Source: Streptomyces sp. R41 (lineage in GTDB: Bacteria; Actinomycetota; Actinomycetes; Streptomycetales; Streptomycetaceae). From it: a stretch of DNA of 64,000 nucleotides. Below, one piece after another: positions 8,417 to 17,952 of the stretch. The notes beneath the pieces were generated by a model. It had not been told where the DNA came from. It saw only the letters and a program-made list of their open reading frames with translations, and ran no database searches. The stretch is from assembly GCF_041053055.1 (NCBI RefSeq), contig NZ_CP163443.1, positions 6,679,001-6,743,000 of the forward strand, in the 5' to 3' direction. Position numbers and translations under genes: made by a program. Positions within the stretch are counted from its first letter, which is position 1. Each line of letters starts with the position of its first letter.

Positions 8417-8444
8417 GCCGGTGCCGGCTTTCGCCGGCACCGGC
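8417..8444 (-). terminator. Hairpin terminator of the STAND NTPase gene
   Basis: Perfect 12-bp arms, GCCGGTGCCGGC (8417-8428) and its complement (8433-8444), with a TTTC loop, 37 bp downstream of the stop of the minus-strand gene. Confidence 0.8.
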
Positions 8445-8481
8445 CGGTCCACGGCGAACCACCACCCCGTAGGCAGGGCCC

Positions 8482-11400
8482 TCACCCTCGCCCCGCGCCG
8501 ACCGCCACCCCCATCACATCCCGCGCATGCCGTCCCGGCACCATCCCGAGTCGCCAGGCCTGCCAGCCGGCGTCCAGGTCCACGCCACGCTCCAGCAGCA
8601 GCTGGTACGCCTCGATGTAGTCGTCCAGTTTTCCGTCGCGGGAGGGATGTCCGGAGCGGGAGAGCTGGGTCAGTTCCTCCTGGGCCACCGCGGCGCCGAC
8701 CTCGTAGCCGCCGGGGGCGGCGTAGGGGAGCAGGGTGCACTTCAGGAACTTGGCCCAGTCCTCGCCCCGGTGGTCGCCGTACGACGTGAAGAGGTCGATC
8801 GCTTCCTCGCAGAGGGCCAGGGCCTGTTGCGTACGGGCGTTGCCGGCGTCGACGACCGCCAGTTCCAGGCAGGTCCACGCCTCGCCGTGGGCGACGCCGA
8901 TGCGCTGGAAGTCGGCGCGTGCGTCGACCAGGAGCTGGCGGGCGAAGCCCGAGTTCCTCAATGAACCCGTCTGGGCGGCCCGTTGGTCGCGGGTGACGCG
9001 GGCCGAGTGGTGGCGGGCGCAGGCGAGGCCGTACACGTCGCGCATGCGGGAGAACATCGTGCGGGAGCGCTCCAGTTCGCGGACCGCCTGGTCCAGGTTG
9101 CCGGTCTCCTCCAGGGCCTGGCCCAGGTAGTAGATCGTCCACGCCTCGCCGCGCGCGTCCTCGTTCTCCCGGTGGCGGGAGGCCGCCTGGCGCAGGCCGG
9201 CGATCGCGGAGGACGGGTCGCCGTCGACGAGGCGGGCGCGGGCCAGCTGGGTGAGGGCCCAGGCCTCGCCGCGGGCGTCGCGGGTGCGGCCGTACAGGTC
9301 GAGGGCCTCGCGCAGTTCGCGCTCCGCGCGCGGTACGTCGCCCATGCGCAGCCCGAGCTGGCCGAGCTGGAAGTGGGCCCAGGCCTCGCCGTGCACGGAC
9401 TCGCCCTCGCGGTGCAGGACCAGTGCCTCGGTGAGCAGGTCGAGGGCCCGGGCGAGCCGGGACCTGTCGCGCTCCACCGCGGCGAGCGCGTGCATCGTCC
9501 AGGCGCGGTCGGCCGCGAGGTCGGGGGAGGCCTGGAGATCCATGGCCTCCTGGAGCTTGGCCGCCGCCTCGGTGAGGTTTCCCTGGTGGTGCAGGGTGAT
9601 GCCGAGGGAGCAGAGCGCCCTGGCGGCGCCCGCGTCGTGGTGGGCCTCGAAGTAGAGGTCCACCACCGAGGCCAGGGTCGTGCGCGCCTTGTCCAGTTCG
9701 CCCAGCTGGCGTGCTGCGATGCCGGTGCGCCACTGGACGGAGCGCACGAGCAGGCCCTGGTCGACCGCCTGCGTCAACTCGCTGATCTCGCCCAGGCGGT
9801 AGAGGTCGCCGCGCAGGAGGCAGTAGTCGCACAGGGCGCCGAGGAGGTTCAGTACCGCGGCTTGGTTCACGCCCTCCGCGTGCCGCAGTGCCGCCGTGAT
9901 GAAGCTCGACTCGTCGTCCAGCCAGCGCAGGGCCGCGTCGAGGGAGGTGAAGCCGTGCGGACCGAACTGGTCCGCGCGCGTGGACGTCTTGCCGTCGACC
10001 AGGCGGATCACCGAGTCGGCGAGCTCCGCGTAGTTGACGATCAGGCGCTCCTGTGCGGCCGTGCGCTCGGAGGGTTCCTCCTCGTCCAGGAGGCGGGCTC
10101 CCGCGAAGGCCCGCACGAGGTCGTGCAGGCGGTAGCGGCTGCCGCGGACGTGGTCGATCAGGCCCGCCTGGGAGAGCGCGGTCAGATGGCGGGTGGCCTC
10201 CGGCTCGTCGGTGGCCAGCAGGGACGCCGCCGCGGCCGCGCCCAGGGAGGCGCGACCGGCCAGGGCCAGCCGGCGCAGGAGCCGGCGGGCCATGTCCGAC
10301 TGGTCGGTGTAGCGCAGCCACAGCACCCGCTCCACCGGTTCCACGGGACCGTATGCCGCGAGGTCCGAGGCCAGTTGGCGCGGGGTGCGGGGGCCGAGGG
10401 AGGAGCCCGCGACGCGCAGGGCCAGGGGCAGGCCGCCGCACAACTCCCTTACCTGGTCGGTGGATTCGGCGTCGTACGGTCCGGACTTGTCCTGTCCCGC
10501 CGCGTTCAACAGCTCCTCGGCGCCGGCCGCGTCCAGTGCCTCGACGGGGAGCTGGTGCACCCAGGCGGGGAGGTCGGCGGGCAGGTCGAGCGGTTTGCGG
10601 GCGGTGACCAGGACCAGGCTCTCCGAGCGCTCGGGGACCAGGGTGCGCACCTGCTCGGCATCGCTCGCGTCGTCCAGGACGATCGTCACCGGCAGGCCCG
10701 TCAGGTGCTGGTGGTAGAGCTCGCTCAGCCGCCTGACCTGCTGGTCCTGTGAGGAACGCTCGCGGAAGAGGAGCTGTTCACGCGGTGCGCCGAGCCGGTT
10801 CAGGAGGTGCAGCAGCGCGTCGCGTGTGGTCAGCGGGGGGTCGTCCGGGCTGTCGCCGCGCAGGTCCACCACGCAGGCGCCGCGGAACTGGTCCCTGAGG
10901 TCGTGGGCCGCCCGGATCGCGAGGGTGCTGCGGCCGGAGCCGGGCGCGCCGTGCAGCACCACGACCGTCGGCTTCGTCTCCGTGCTCGCGCGTGCCGCGT
11001 GCACCCACTGTGCGACGCGTGACAGCTCGGTGCGGCGCCCCGCGAACGGGCCGTCGGGCTCGGGCAGTTGACCGAACGACTGCTCCAGCACACTGCGCCG
11101 CCGCGCCGCCGCGCTCTTGTCGGTGCGCCGCAGCTGGGGCGCACCCTGCTTCGCGCCCGTGGAGGCGCTGAGCACCCGCTGCTGGTCGAGGAACGGTCGG
11201 ATGCCCCGTACCTCCAGGGCCGTCAGCCATTGCAGGCGCAGCTGCTCCGCACCACCCGGCTGTCCCAGGGCGCCCGCCCGTCGGCTCGCGGCCGGCACAT
11301 GAGCGGCCGTCACCTTGAGGACGGTCGCCGCCGCGCCCACCACCCCCACCGTGGCGCCCGCGCCGATCGCCGTCCCCGCGCCCGTGCCCAGCGCCAGGTC

Positions 11401-11685
11401 GGCGACGATGGCCGCGACCGCCGCGACTGCCGCCACCAGCAAGGGAGTTCCAGCGCCCTCCCGGGCATAGCGCTGCCCGAATGTCAGCCGTCCCGCCTCC
11501 GCGTCGTCGAGGGCCTGCGTATACGCCTCGTATTCCTCGGCAGCCGTCTGCCCCATCGCGTCGAGCGCGGCCCGCGCCCGGGACAGCAGCACACCCCCGT
11601 CAACGCGCCCACCCGAGCGCCGGACCTCTTCCTCGACGGCCCGGGCCAACAGCCGCTCGGCTTCCGCCCGATGGCTGTCCCGCAT
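8482..11685 (-). CDS. Membrane-associated STAND/NB-ARC ATPase with C-terminal TPR repeats
   Basis: 1067 residues. After an N-terminal helical segment (about 1-75) come two hydrophobic stretches (LLVAAVAAVAAIVADLAL and GAGATVGVVGAAATVL), a likely membrane hairpin. The NTPase core follows: Walker A GAPGSGRST (about residue 245), Walker B LPVTIVLDDAS, and the NB-ARC GLPLALRVAG motif. Next is a winged-helix-like region (HLTALSQAGLIDHVRGSRYRLHDLVRAFA). The C-terminal half is TPR repeats with recurrent GEAWA/TLAxL cores (for example HGEAWAHFQLGQLGLRMGD). The architecture is that of a signal-transducing switch ATPase. It lacks the N-terminal SARP/BTAD domain of AfsR-type regulators, so DNA binding is not indicated. 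Effector function is unknown. Confidence 0.85.
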   Translation of the reverse strand: MRDSHRAEAERLLARAVEEEVRRSGGRVDGGVLLSRARAALDAMGQTAAEEYEAYTQALDDAEAGRLTFGQRYAREGAGTPLLVAAVAAVAAIVADLALGTGAGTAIGAGATVGVVGAAATVLKVTAAHVPAASRRAGALGQPGGAEQLRLQWLTALEVRGIRPFLDQQRVLSASTGAKQGAPQLRRTDKSAAARRRSVLEQSFGQLPEPDGPFAGRRTELSRVAQWVHAARASTETKPTVVVLHGAPGSGRSTLAIRAAHDLRDQFRGACVVDLRGDSPDDPPLTTRDALLHLLNRLGAPREQLLFRERSSQDQQVRRLSELYHQHLTGLPVTIVLDDASDAEQVRTLVPERSESLVLVTARKPLDLPADLPAWVHQLPVEALDAAGAEELLNAAGQDKSGPYDAESTDQVRELCGGLPLALRVAGSSLGPRTPRQLASDLAAYGPVEPVERVLWLRYTDQSDMARRLLRRLALAGRASLGAAAAASLLATDEPEATRHLTALSQAGLIDHVRGSRYRLHDLVRAFAGARLLDEEEPSERTAAQERLIVNYAELADSVIRLVDGKTSTRADQFGPHGFTSLDAALRWLDDESSFITAALRHAEGVNQAAVLNLLGALCDYCLLRGDLYRLGEISELTQAVDQGLLVRSVQWRTGIAARQLGELDKARTTLASVVDLYFEAHHDAGAARALCSLGITLHHQGNLTEAAAKLQEAMDLQASPDLAADRAWTMHALAAVERDRSRLARALDLLTEALVLHREGESVHGEAWAHFQLGQLGLRMGDVPRAERELREALDLYGRTRDARGEAWALTQLARARLVDGDPSSAIAGLRQAASRHRENEDARGEAWTIYYLGQALEETGNLDQAVRELERSRTMFSRMRDVYGLACARHHSARVTRDQRAAQTGSLRNSGFARQLLVDARADFQRIGVAHGEAWTCLELAVVDAGNARTQQALALCEEAIDLFTSYGDHRGEDWAKFLKCTLLPYAAPGGYEVGAAVAQEELTQLSRSGHPSRDGKLDDYIEAYQLLLERGVDLDAGWQAWRLGMVPGRHARDVMGVAVGAGRG

Positions 11686-11777
11686 GTCACGTCCCCCTCC
11701 GGCAGCAACTCCTTTGCTGATGAGTGTCCTTCGTGCGGGACAGGAAGGCGAGAGGCCCTGCGATCATTCGGGCAGGG

Positions 11778-12161
11778 CTACCCCGCTCCTTCACACACCG
11801 CGTGCCCCTTGGACAGCGCGAGATACACGCACGCGCAGGCGAGCCCCGCCTCCGCCACCGCGCAGGCCAAGGCCTGGACGAGGGCGGCGCCCGGCTGCGC
11901 GGTGGTTATGTCGAACCAGGCGTCGAGCACCGCGATCGCGGCCGTCGCCGACGCGGTCAGCCGGGCGTGCGGGCTGCGGCGGAAGCCCAGCGCGGCGGTG
12001 GCCGCGCATCCCGCGGCCATCAGTACGTCGAGTCCCACCCACGCCACCTGCCAGTTCCGCACCTCGGTGCTTGCCGGGAGCATACGGACGAGGAGCACCA
12101 TCCACGGCACGAGCGCCACGGCGGTGGCGCCGAGTAACACCAAAGCCCATTTCGTTCGCAT
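11778..12161 (-). CDS. Small four-helix integral membrane protein
   Basis: 127 residues with four predicted helices: WALVLLGATAVALVPWMVLL, VAWVGLDVLMAAGCAATAAL, TAIAVLDAW-type and LVQALACAVAEAGLACACVYLAL. It starts at ATG 12159-12161, about 93 bp from the divergent ArsR-type regulator. Three operator-like palindromes lie between the two genes, so it is probably a target of that regulator. No specific family is recognised. Confidence 0.8.
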   Translation of the reverse strand: MRTKWALVLLGATAVALVPWMVLLVRMLPASTEVRNWQVAWVGLDVLMAAGCAATAALGFRRSPHARLTASATAAIAVLDAWFDITTAQPGAALVQALACAVAEAGLACACVYLALSKGHAVCEGAG

Positions 12162-12188
12162 GCCACCACGATAGGACCGCAGAGAGAA

Positions 12189-12226
12189 TTCTGCAAAGAA
12201 AATTCTGCAGAACTCACTCTGCAGAG
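12189..12226. promoter_or_regulatory. Three 10-bp palindromic operator sites spaced 14 bp apart
   Basis: TTCTGCAAAG (12189-12198), TTCTGCAGAA (12203-12212) and CTCTGCAGAG (12217-12226) share the CTGCA core, with centres exactly 14 bp apart. They lie between the divergent membrane-protein and ArsR-type genes in a locally A/T-rich stretch, and probably form the operator of that regulator. Confidence 0.65.
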
Positions 12227-12254
12227 GGAAGTGGGCCGGGGATACCGTGGTCGC

Positions 12255-12854
12255 ATGCCCGACCCCGACATGCCCGACCCCGAGCTGACCAGCGTCGAAC
12301 GCACCGCTCTGTACAAGTCCCTCGGCAACCCGCTGCGCCGCCGCATCCTCGACCACCTCGGCCGGCGCGGCGAGGCGAACTCGACCGTGCTCGCCAAGGA
12401 GCTCGGTGAGAGTTCCGGTACGACCAGCTACCACCTGCGCAAACTCGCCGAGCAGCGCCTGATCGAGGAGATCCCGGAGAAGTCGGGCGGCCGGGAACGC
12501 TGGTGGCGGGCGCTCCCGTTCAGCCACACCACACCCGACCCGGCCACGATGACCCCCGAGGAGTACGCCGCCGCCGAAGGGGTGGCGATCCTGAAGATCG
12601 AGATGGACACGGAGCTCTATCTGCGGGCCCACAAGGAGTACACGGGCCCGGAGGGATGGACCCAGGTCCAGCGCTCCGGCAACTGGATGACCAAGGACGA
12701 ACTCCTCGACTTCGTACGCGAGTACCGGGCGCTCCTGGACCGGTACGGCCACTCTCGTGAAGATGCCCCCGCCGGGGCACGCCCGGTGCACCTGCGCTTC
12801 TACGCCGTCCCGGACACCGTGGGAGAGTGGGAGAGTGAATCGACTGGCCCATGA
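12255..12854 (+). CDS. ArsR-type winged-helix transcriptional regulator
   Basis: 199 residues. An N-terminal HTH_20/ArsR-like domain reads [18 protein letters not shown], then [25 protein letters not shown], where the recognition helix is [13 protein letters not shown] wing rich in basic residues follows ([13 protein letters not shown]). The C-terminal part (about 80-199) is a family-specific effector or dimer domain without metal-binding cysteines, so metal sensing is not indicated. Its 3' end overlaps the DUF255 gene start by 20 bp. Confidence 0.9.
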   Translation: MPDPDMPDPELTSVERTALYKSLGNPLRRRILDHLGRRGEANSTVLAKELGESSGTTSYHLRKLAEQRLIEEIPEKSGGRERWWRALPFSHTTPDPATMTPEEYAAAEGVAILKIEMDTELYLRAHKEYTGPEGWTQVQRSGNWMTKDELLDFVREYRALLDRYGHSREDAPAGARPVHLRFYAVPDTVGEWESESTGP

Positions 12855-14868
12855 GACGTCCCCGTACCTCCTCCAGCACGCCGACAACCCCGTCGACTGG
12901 TGGCCCTGGTCGGCCGAGGCCTTCGACGAGGCCCGTAAACGCAATGTGCCGGTGCTGCTGAGCGTCGGCTACAGCAGCTGCCACTGGTGTCATGTCATGG
13001 CGCACGAGTCCTTCGAGGACGAGGCGACCGCCGCGCATCTGAACGAGCACTTCGTGAGCGTCAAGGTCGACCGCGAGGAGCGGCCGGATGTCGACGCCGT
13101 GTACATGGAGGCCGTGCAGGCGGCGACCGGGCAGGGCGGCTGGCCCATGACCGTGTTCCTCACGCCGGACGCCGAGCCCTTCTACTTCGGTACGTACTTC
13201 CCGCCCGAGCCCCGTCACGGCATGCCCGCCTTCCGCCAGGTCCTGGAGGGTGTGCGCAGCGCCTGGACCGACCGGCGGGACGAGGTCGCCGAGGTCGCGG
13301 GGAAGATCGTGCGGGATCTCGCCGGGCGGGAGATGAGCTTCGGCGACGAGCGGGTGCCCGGCGAGGAGGAGCTGGCCGGTGCGCTCCTCGGGCTCACCCG
13401 GGAGTACGACGCCGCGCGCGGCGGATTCGGCGGGGCGCCCAAGTTCCCGCCGTCCATGGTGATCGAGTTCCTGCTGCGGCACCATGCGCGGACCGGCTCC
13501 GAGGGCGCCCTCCAGATGGCCGCCGACACCTGCGAGCGCATGGCGCGCGGTGGCATCTACGACCAGCTCGGCGGGGGCTTCGCGCGCTACTCCGTCGACC
13601 GCGACTGGGTCGTGCCCCACTTCGAGAAGATGCTGTACGACAACGCCCTGCTGTGCCGCGTCTACGCACACCTCTGGCGCAGCACCGGCTCCGAGCTCGC
13701 CCGCCGCGTCGCCCTGGAGACCGCTGACTTCATGGTGCGTGAACTGCGCACCAATGAGGGCGGGTTCGCCTCCGCCCTGGACGCCGACAGTGACGACGGG
13801 ACCGGCAAGCACGTCGAGGGCGCGTACTACGTATGGACACCCGAGCAACTCCGTGAAGTCCTCGGCGACGACGCCGAACTCGCCGCCCAGTACTTCGGGG
13901 TGACCGGGGAGGGCACCTTCGAGGAGGGTGCGTCCGTCCTTCAACTCCCGCAGCAGGAGGGCGTGTTCGACGCCGAGCGGATCGCCTCCATCCACGAGCG
14001 GCTGCTCGCCGCGCGCGCCGAGCGGCCCGCCCCCGGCCGCGACGACAAGGTGGTCGCCGCCTGGAACGGGCTCGCCGTCGCCGCCCTCGCGGAGACCGGC
14101 GCCTACTTGGGGCGCCCCGACCTCGTGGACGCCGCGATCGGCGCCGCCGACCTCCTCGTACGGCTGCACATGGACGACCGCGCGCGCCTCGCCCGTACCA
14201 GCAAGGACGGTCAAGTCGGCGCTAACGCGGGAGTGTTGGAGGACTACGCGGATGTCGCCGAGGGCTTCCTCGCGCTCGCGTCCGTCACCGGGGAAGGGGT
14301 CTGGCTGGAATTCGCCGGGTTCCTGCTCGACCACGTGATCGCGCAGTTCACCGACTCCGAGTCGGGCGCGCTCTACGACACGGCCGCCGACGCCGAGCAG
14401 CTGATCCGCCGACCGCAGGATCCCACCGACAACGCCACGCCCTCCGGCTGGAGCGCGGCGGCCGGGGCGCTGCTGAGCTATGCCGCCCAGACCGGCGCCG
14501 AACCCCATCGCACCGCCGCCGAGCGGGCGCTGGGTGTGGTGAAGGCGCTCGGCCCGCGGGCGCCCCGCTTCATCGGCTGGGGTCTGGCGGTCGCCGAGGC
14601 GCTCCTCGACGGGCCGCGCGAGGTCGCGATCGTGGGGCCGGCCGATGATCCGGCGACACATGCCCTGCACCGAACGGCACTTCTGGGCACCGCTCCGGGC
14701 GCCGTCGTCGCCGTGGGCGCGCCGGAGAGTGACGAGCTGCCGCTGCTTTCCGGCCGACCGCTGGTGGACGGAAAGCCGGCCGCATATGTCTGCCGTAACT
14801 TCACGTGTGACGCCCCGACGATCGATCCCGACCGGCTCCGCGCGGCGCTGAGCGGCGGAAACGGCTGA
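12835..14868 (+). CDS. YyaL/DUF255 family protein (thioredoxin-like plus six-hairpin glycosidase fold)
   Basis: 677 residues. The N-terminal DUF255 domain is a thioredoxin-like fold with the conserved [19 protein letters not shown] and CHWCHVM motif (CxxC) and the KVDREERPD segment. It is followed by an alpha/alpha-barrel domain ([41 protein letters not shown]) as in YyaL/SPATA20. The biochemical activity of the family is poorly defined. The GTG at 12835 gives the conserved [12 protein letters not shown] start and overlaps the preceding regulator gene, which suggests one operon. Confidence 0.9.
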   Translation: MNRLAHETSPYLLQHADNPVDWWPWSAEAFDEARKRNVPVLLSVGYSSCHWCHVMAHESFEDEATAAHLNEHFVSVKVDREERPDVDAVYMEAVQAATGQGGWPMTVFLTPDAEPFYFGTYFPPEPRHGMPAFRQVLEGVRSAWTDRRDEVAEVAGKIVRDLAGREMSFGDERVPGEEELAGALLGLTREYDAARGGFGGAPKFPPSMVIEFLLRHHARTGSEGALQMAADTCERMARGGIYDQLGGGFARYSVDRDWVVPHFEKMLYDNALLCRVYAHLWRSTGSELARRVALETADFMVRELRTNEGGFASALDADSDDGTGKHVEGAYYVWTPEQLREVLGDDAELAAQYFGVTGEGTFEEGASVLQLPQQEGVFDAERIASIHERLLAARAERPAPGRDDKVVAAWNGLAVAALAETGAYLGRPDLVDAAIGAADLLVRLHMDDRARLARTSKDGQVGANAGVLEDYADVAEGFLALASVTGEGVWLEFAGFLLDHVIAQFTDSESGALYDTAADAEQLIRRPQDPTDNATPSGWSAAAGALLSYAAQTGAEPHRTAAERALGVVKALGPRAPRFIGWGLAVAEALLDGPREVAIVGPADDPATHALHRTALLGTAPGAVVAVGAPESDELPLLSGRPLVDGKPAAYVCRNFTCDAPTIDPDRLRAALSGGNG

Positions 14869-14920
14869 TCCCCAACCGGACCAAACGCCACCAGTGTTCA
14901 GATTGTTCAGTTAGTCGACC

Positions 14921-14940
14921 GAGTGTGATGAAACACGCTC
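14921..14940 (+). terminator. Short hairpin after the DUF255 gene
   Basis: GAGTGTGATGAAACACGCTC can pair GAGTGTG with ACACGCTC (with one wobble pair and a bulge), 52 bp after the stop. It is a weak terminator candidate. Confidence 0.4.
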
Positions 14941-14994
14941 TTCACCAGAGCAACCTGTGCCCTTCACAGATCGCCCATAGTCTCTGCACCATGA

Positions 14995-15020
14995 CGCGAC
15001 AGATGTGACTCACTGTCGCG
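14995..15020. promoter_or_regulatory. Palindrome in the leader of the glycan operon
   Basis: CGCGACAG (14995-15002) and CTGTCGCG (15013-15020) are perfect complements separated by 10 bp, 32 bp before the preferred TTG start of the first glycosyltransferase. It could be an operator or a leader hairpin. Confidence 0.45.
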
Positions 15021-15052
15021 AGTGGGGGCTTTTGGGGATCTGGGGGGATCTG

Positions 15053-16315
15053 TTGCTCACATCTGTCTTCATCGCTGCCGTTTCGCTTGCTCTCTTCTGG
15101 ATGGCGGCCTTCACCTTGTGGTGGCAGATGCACGCGTGGCGTACGCCCGAGGTGCTGGCCTCCACCCGTTTCAGCAGTCCGGACGGCGGTGAGAGCCTGT
15201 CCTTCTCGCTGCTGCTGCCCGCGCGGCACGAGCAGGCCGTGCTCGACCACACGATCCAGCGGCTGCTGGAGTCCAGCCACACCGACTTCGAGATCATCGT
15301 GATCGTCGGGCACGACGACCCGGAGACCACCGAGGTGGCCCGGAACGCCGAGGCGCGCGACCCGCGTGTCCGTGTCGTCGTCGACCACCACGAGAAGAAG
15401 AACAAGCCGAAGGCCATGAACACGGCGCTGCCGCACTGCCGCGGCGACGTCGTCGGAGTCTTCGACGCCGAGGACCAGGTCCACCCGGAGCTGCTCGCCC
15501 ACGTCGACCACGCGTTCCGTACGACGGAAGCGGACGTCGTCCAGGGCGGCGTGCAGCTCATCAACTTCAACTCCAGCTGGTACAGCCTGCGCAACTGCCT
15601 GGAGTACTTCTTCTGGTTCCGCTCCCGGCTCCATCTGCACGCGCAGAAGGGCTTCATCCCGCTCGGCGGCAACACCGTCTTCGTACGGACGAAGGTCCTG
15701 CGGGAAGCCGACGGGTGGGACCCCAACTGCCTCGCCGAGGACTGCGACCTGGGTGTGCGGCTCTCCAGCGTCGGCAAGAAGGTCGTCGTCGCGTACGACT
15801 CCGACATGGTGACCCGGGAGGAGACCCCGGGCAGCCTGATGTCGCTGATGAAGCAGCGCACCCGGTGGAACCAGGGCTTCCTGCAGGTCTACCGGAAGAA
15901 GGACTGGAAACAACTCCCGAGCTTCGGGCAGCGGTTGCTCGCCCGCTACACGCTCATGACGCCGTACCTGCAGGCCGTCTCCGGCGTGGTCATCCCGCTC
16001 AACGTGGCCATCGCGCTCTTCCTCGACGTGCCGGTCGGCATCGCCTTCATCACGTTCCTGCCGGCCGTGACCGCTCTGGTCACCTTCGTCTTCGAGCTTG
16101 TCGGACTCCACGACTTCGGCAAGCAGTACGGGCTTCGAGTCCGCTTCATCCACTACCTGAAGCTCATTGTCGGCGGTCCCTTCTACCAGGTGCTGCTGGC
16201 GGGCGCCGCCGTGCGTGCCGTGTGGCGCGAGCAACGGGGGCGCAACGACTGGGAGTTGACCAGTCATGTCGGTGCGCATCTCACCGAAGTGATCCGAGAG
16301 GACGTTCCTGCGTGA
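15053..16315 (+). CDS. Processive family-2 beta-glycosyltransferase (polysaccharide synthase), membrane-bound
   Basis: About 420 residues. One N-terminal membrane helix (FIAAVSLALFWMAAFTLWW) precedes a cytoplasmic GT-A domain with SLLLPARHEQ, the acidic motif VFDAEDQ, the acceptor motif LAEDCDLGV and QRTRWNQG, the Q-RW signature of processive beta-glycan synthases such as cellulose, chitin and hyaluronan synthases. Two or three helices follow (VVIPLNVAIALFL, FLPAVTALVTFVFELVGL). It probably polymerises and extrudes a beta-linked glycan. I prefer TTG 15053 (GGGGGG 5 nt upstream); GTG 15005 lies inside the loop of a palindrome and has no ribosome-binding site. It is the first gene of a four-gene coupled operon. 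Confidence 0.88.
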   Translation: MLTSVFIAAVSLALFWMAAFTLWWQMHAWRTPEVLASTRFSSPDGGESLSFSLLLPARHEQAVLDHTIQRLLESSHTDFEIIVIVGHDDPETTEVARNAEARDPRVRVVVDHHEKKNKPKAMNTALPHCRGDVVGVFDAEDQVHPELLAHVDHAFRTTEADVVQGGVQLINFNSSWYSLRNCLEYFFWFRSRLHLHAQKGFIPLGGNTVFVRTKVLREADGWDPNCLAEDCDLGVRLSSVGKKVVVAYDSDMVTREETPGSLMSLMKQRTRWNQGFLQVYRKKDWKQLPSFGQRLLARYTLMTPYLQAVSGVVIPLNVAIALFLDVPVGIAFITFLPAVTALVTFVFELVGLHDFGKQYGLRVRFIHYLKLIVGGPFYQVLLAGAAVRAVWREQRGRNDWELTSHVGAHLTEVIREDVPA

Positions 16316-17952
16316 CCTCCACTCTTGACGCGGCGACCACACCCACGGTCCCCGCGCAGCGGCCTCGTGCGCCCAAAATCGTCCCCAACGCCCGTCCGGT
16401 CCTACGTTTTCGCAGCTCGCGCTCCGATCTGATCCTGTGCGGTGTACTCCTCGCGGCGATCATGGTCGTGCAGGGCTGGAACATCGCCGACTACCCGACC
16501 CTCAGCGACGACGAGGGCACCTATCTCGCCCAGGCCTGGGCCGTGCAGCAGGGCAAGGGGCTGGCCCACTACACGTACTGGTACGACCACCCGCCGCTCG
16601 GCTGGATCCAGATAGCCGTGCTGACCTGGATCCCCGCGCACCTGAGCCCGTCCCTGATGACCGTCGGCTCGATGCGGGTCGCGATGCTGCTGATCAGCGC
16701 CATCAGCGCGGTCCTCGTGTACGTCCTGGCCCGCCGCCTCTCGCTGCCGCAGTGGGCCGCCGGGCTCGCGATGGTGCTCTTCGGGCTCTCGCCGCTGTCG
16801 GTCGTGCTCCAGCGCGAGATCTTCCTCGACAACATCGCGGTGATGTGGACGCTCCTGGCGTTCTGCCTGGCCGCGTCCCCGAGCCGCCATCTCTGGCACC
16901 ACTTCGGGGCGGGCATCGCGGCCGCCGCGGCCGTGCTGACCAAGGAGACGATGCTCGTCATCCTGCCCGCGCTCATGGTCACGATGTGGCGCCACGGCCA
17001 CCGTGACACCCGAAAGTTCGCGCTCACCGGAGCCATCACCGCCTGCGTCCTGATCGGGATGGCGTACCCGCTCTTCGCCCTGCTCAAGGGTGAGCTGTTC
17101 CCGGGCGGGGGTCACGTCTCGCTCTGGGACGGCATCACGTACCAGATGAGCCGCCCCGGCTCCGGCTTCATCCTCGACCGGGGCACCGGCTCCTACGGCG
17201 TCCTTCAGTCCTGGCTGTACTACGACCGCGTGCTGCCCCTCGGCGGCCTCGCCGGCGCCCTGCTGCTCCTGGTCACCTGGCGCTGGTCGGTCACCGCGCG
17301 CGCCCTGGCCGGACCCGCGCTCACCGTGGCGATCCTCGCCCTGGTGGCGCTGCGCCCGAGCGGCTACCTGCCCGCGATGTACGTCATCCAGGCGCTGCCG
17401 TTCCTCGCGCTCGTCCTCGCCGGGGGCACCGCGAGCGTCGCCCACGCGGTGCTGCGCCGCCGGCGGAGCGATGAGGAGAAGGCGTACGTCACCTGGGGGC
17501 GCCGAGGTCTTGCGGCCGTACTCGTGGTGGCCGCCGGGGCCTATGTCGTGCCGCGCTGGTACGACGGCGACCACACCGCCGTGACCGCGGATGCCAACGC
17601 CCCCTACCGGGCCGCCTCTTCGTGGCTGAAGACCGAGGTCGAGGACCCGAAGGACACCCGGGTCCTGGTCGACGACGCCCTCTGGCTCGACCTCGTCCAT
17701 GACGGCTACCGGCCCGGGCTCGGTGTCATCTGGTTCTACAAGGCCGACCTCGACCCCGCGGTGACCAAGACGATGCCGCGCGGCTGGAAGGACCTCGACT
17801 ACGTCGTGGCGTCCCCGACGGTACGGCGCGACGCGGTCGACCTGCCCAACGTCAAGGCGGCGATCGAGCACTCGACGCCGGTGGCCACCTTCGGCGTCGG
17901 CGAGGACCGGATCGAGATCCGCCGCATTCAGACCGTGGGAGGCTCCCGATGA
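16312..17952 (+). CDS. Integral membrane glycosyltransferase, GT39/ArnT-PMT-like
   Basis: 546 residues. The GT-C fold is recognisable by the first-loop acidic motif SDDEGTYLAQAW after the first helix, followed by YWYDHPPLGWIQIA, which is typical of dolichyl-phosphate-mannose or ArnT-type transferases. Some ten hydrophobic helices follow and a short C-terminal extracytoplasmic domain. It should move a sugar from a polyprenyl phosphate carrier onto an outside acceptor. GTG 16312 overlaps the preceding TGA by 4 bp. Its likely partner is the downstream GT2-GtrA protein, which would supply the lipid-linked sugar. Confidence 0.88.
   Translation: MTSTLDAATTPTVPAQRPRAPKIVPNARPVLRFRSSRSDLILCGVLLAAIMVVQGWNIADYPTLSDDEGTYLAQAWAVQQGKGLAHYTYWYDHPPLGWIQIAVLTWIPAHLSPSLMTVGSMRVAMLLISAISAVLVYVLARRLSLPQWAAGLAMVLFGLSPLSVVLQREIFLDNIAVMWTLLAFCLAASPSRHLWHHFGAGIAAAAAVLTKETMLVILPALMVTMWRHGHRDTRKFALTGAITACVLIGMAYPLFALLKGELFPGGGHVSLWDGITYQMSRPGSGFILDRGTGSYGVLQSWLYYDRVLPLGGLAGALLLLVTWRWSVTARALAGPALTVAILALVALRPSGYLPAMYVIQALPFLALVLAGGTASVAHAVLRRRRSDEEKAYVTWGRRGLAAVLVVAAGAYVVPRWYDGDHTAVTADANAPYRAASSWLKTEVEDPKDTRVLVDDALWLDLVHDGYRPGLGVIWFYKADLDPAVTKTMPRGWKDLDYVVASPTVRRDAVDLPNVKAAIEHSTPVATFGVGEDRIEIRRIQTVGGSR

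Noticed and set aside
15005..15052. GTG 15005 as the start of the glycan synthase
   Set aside because: It has no ribosome-binding site and lies inside a palindrome; TTG 15053 follows GGGGGG and starts just before the first membrane helix. It remains possible.
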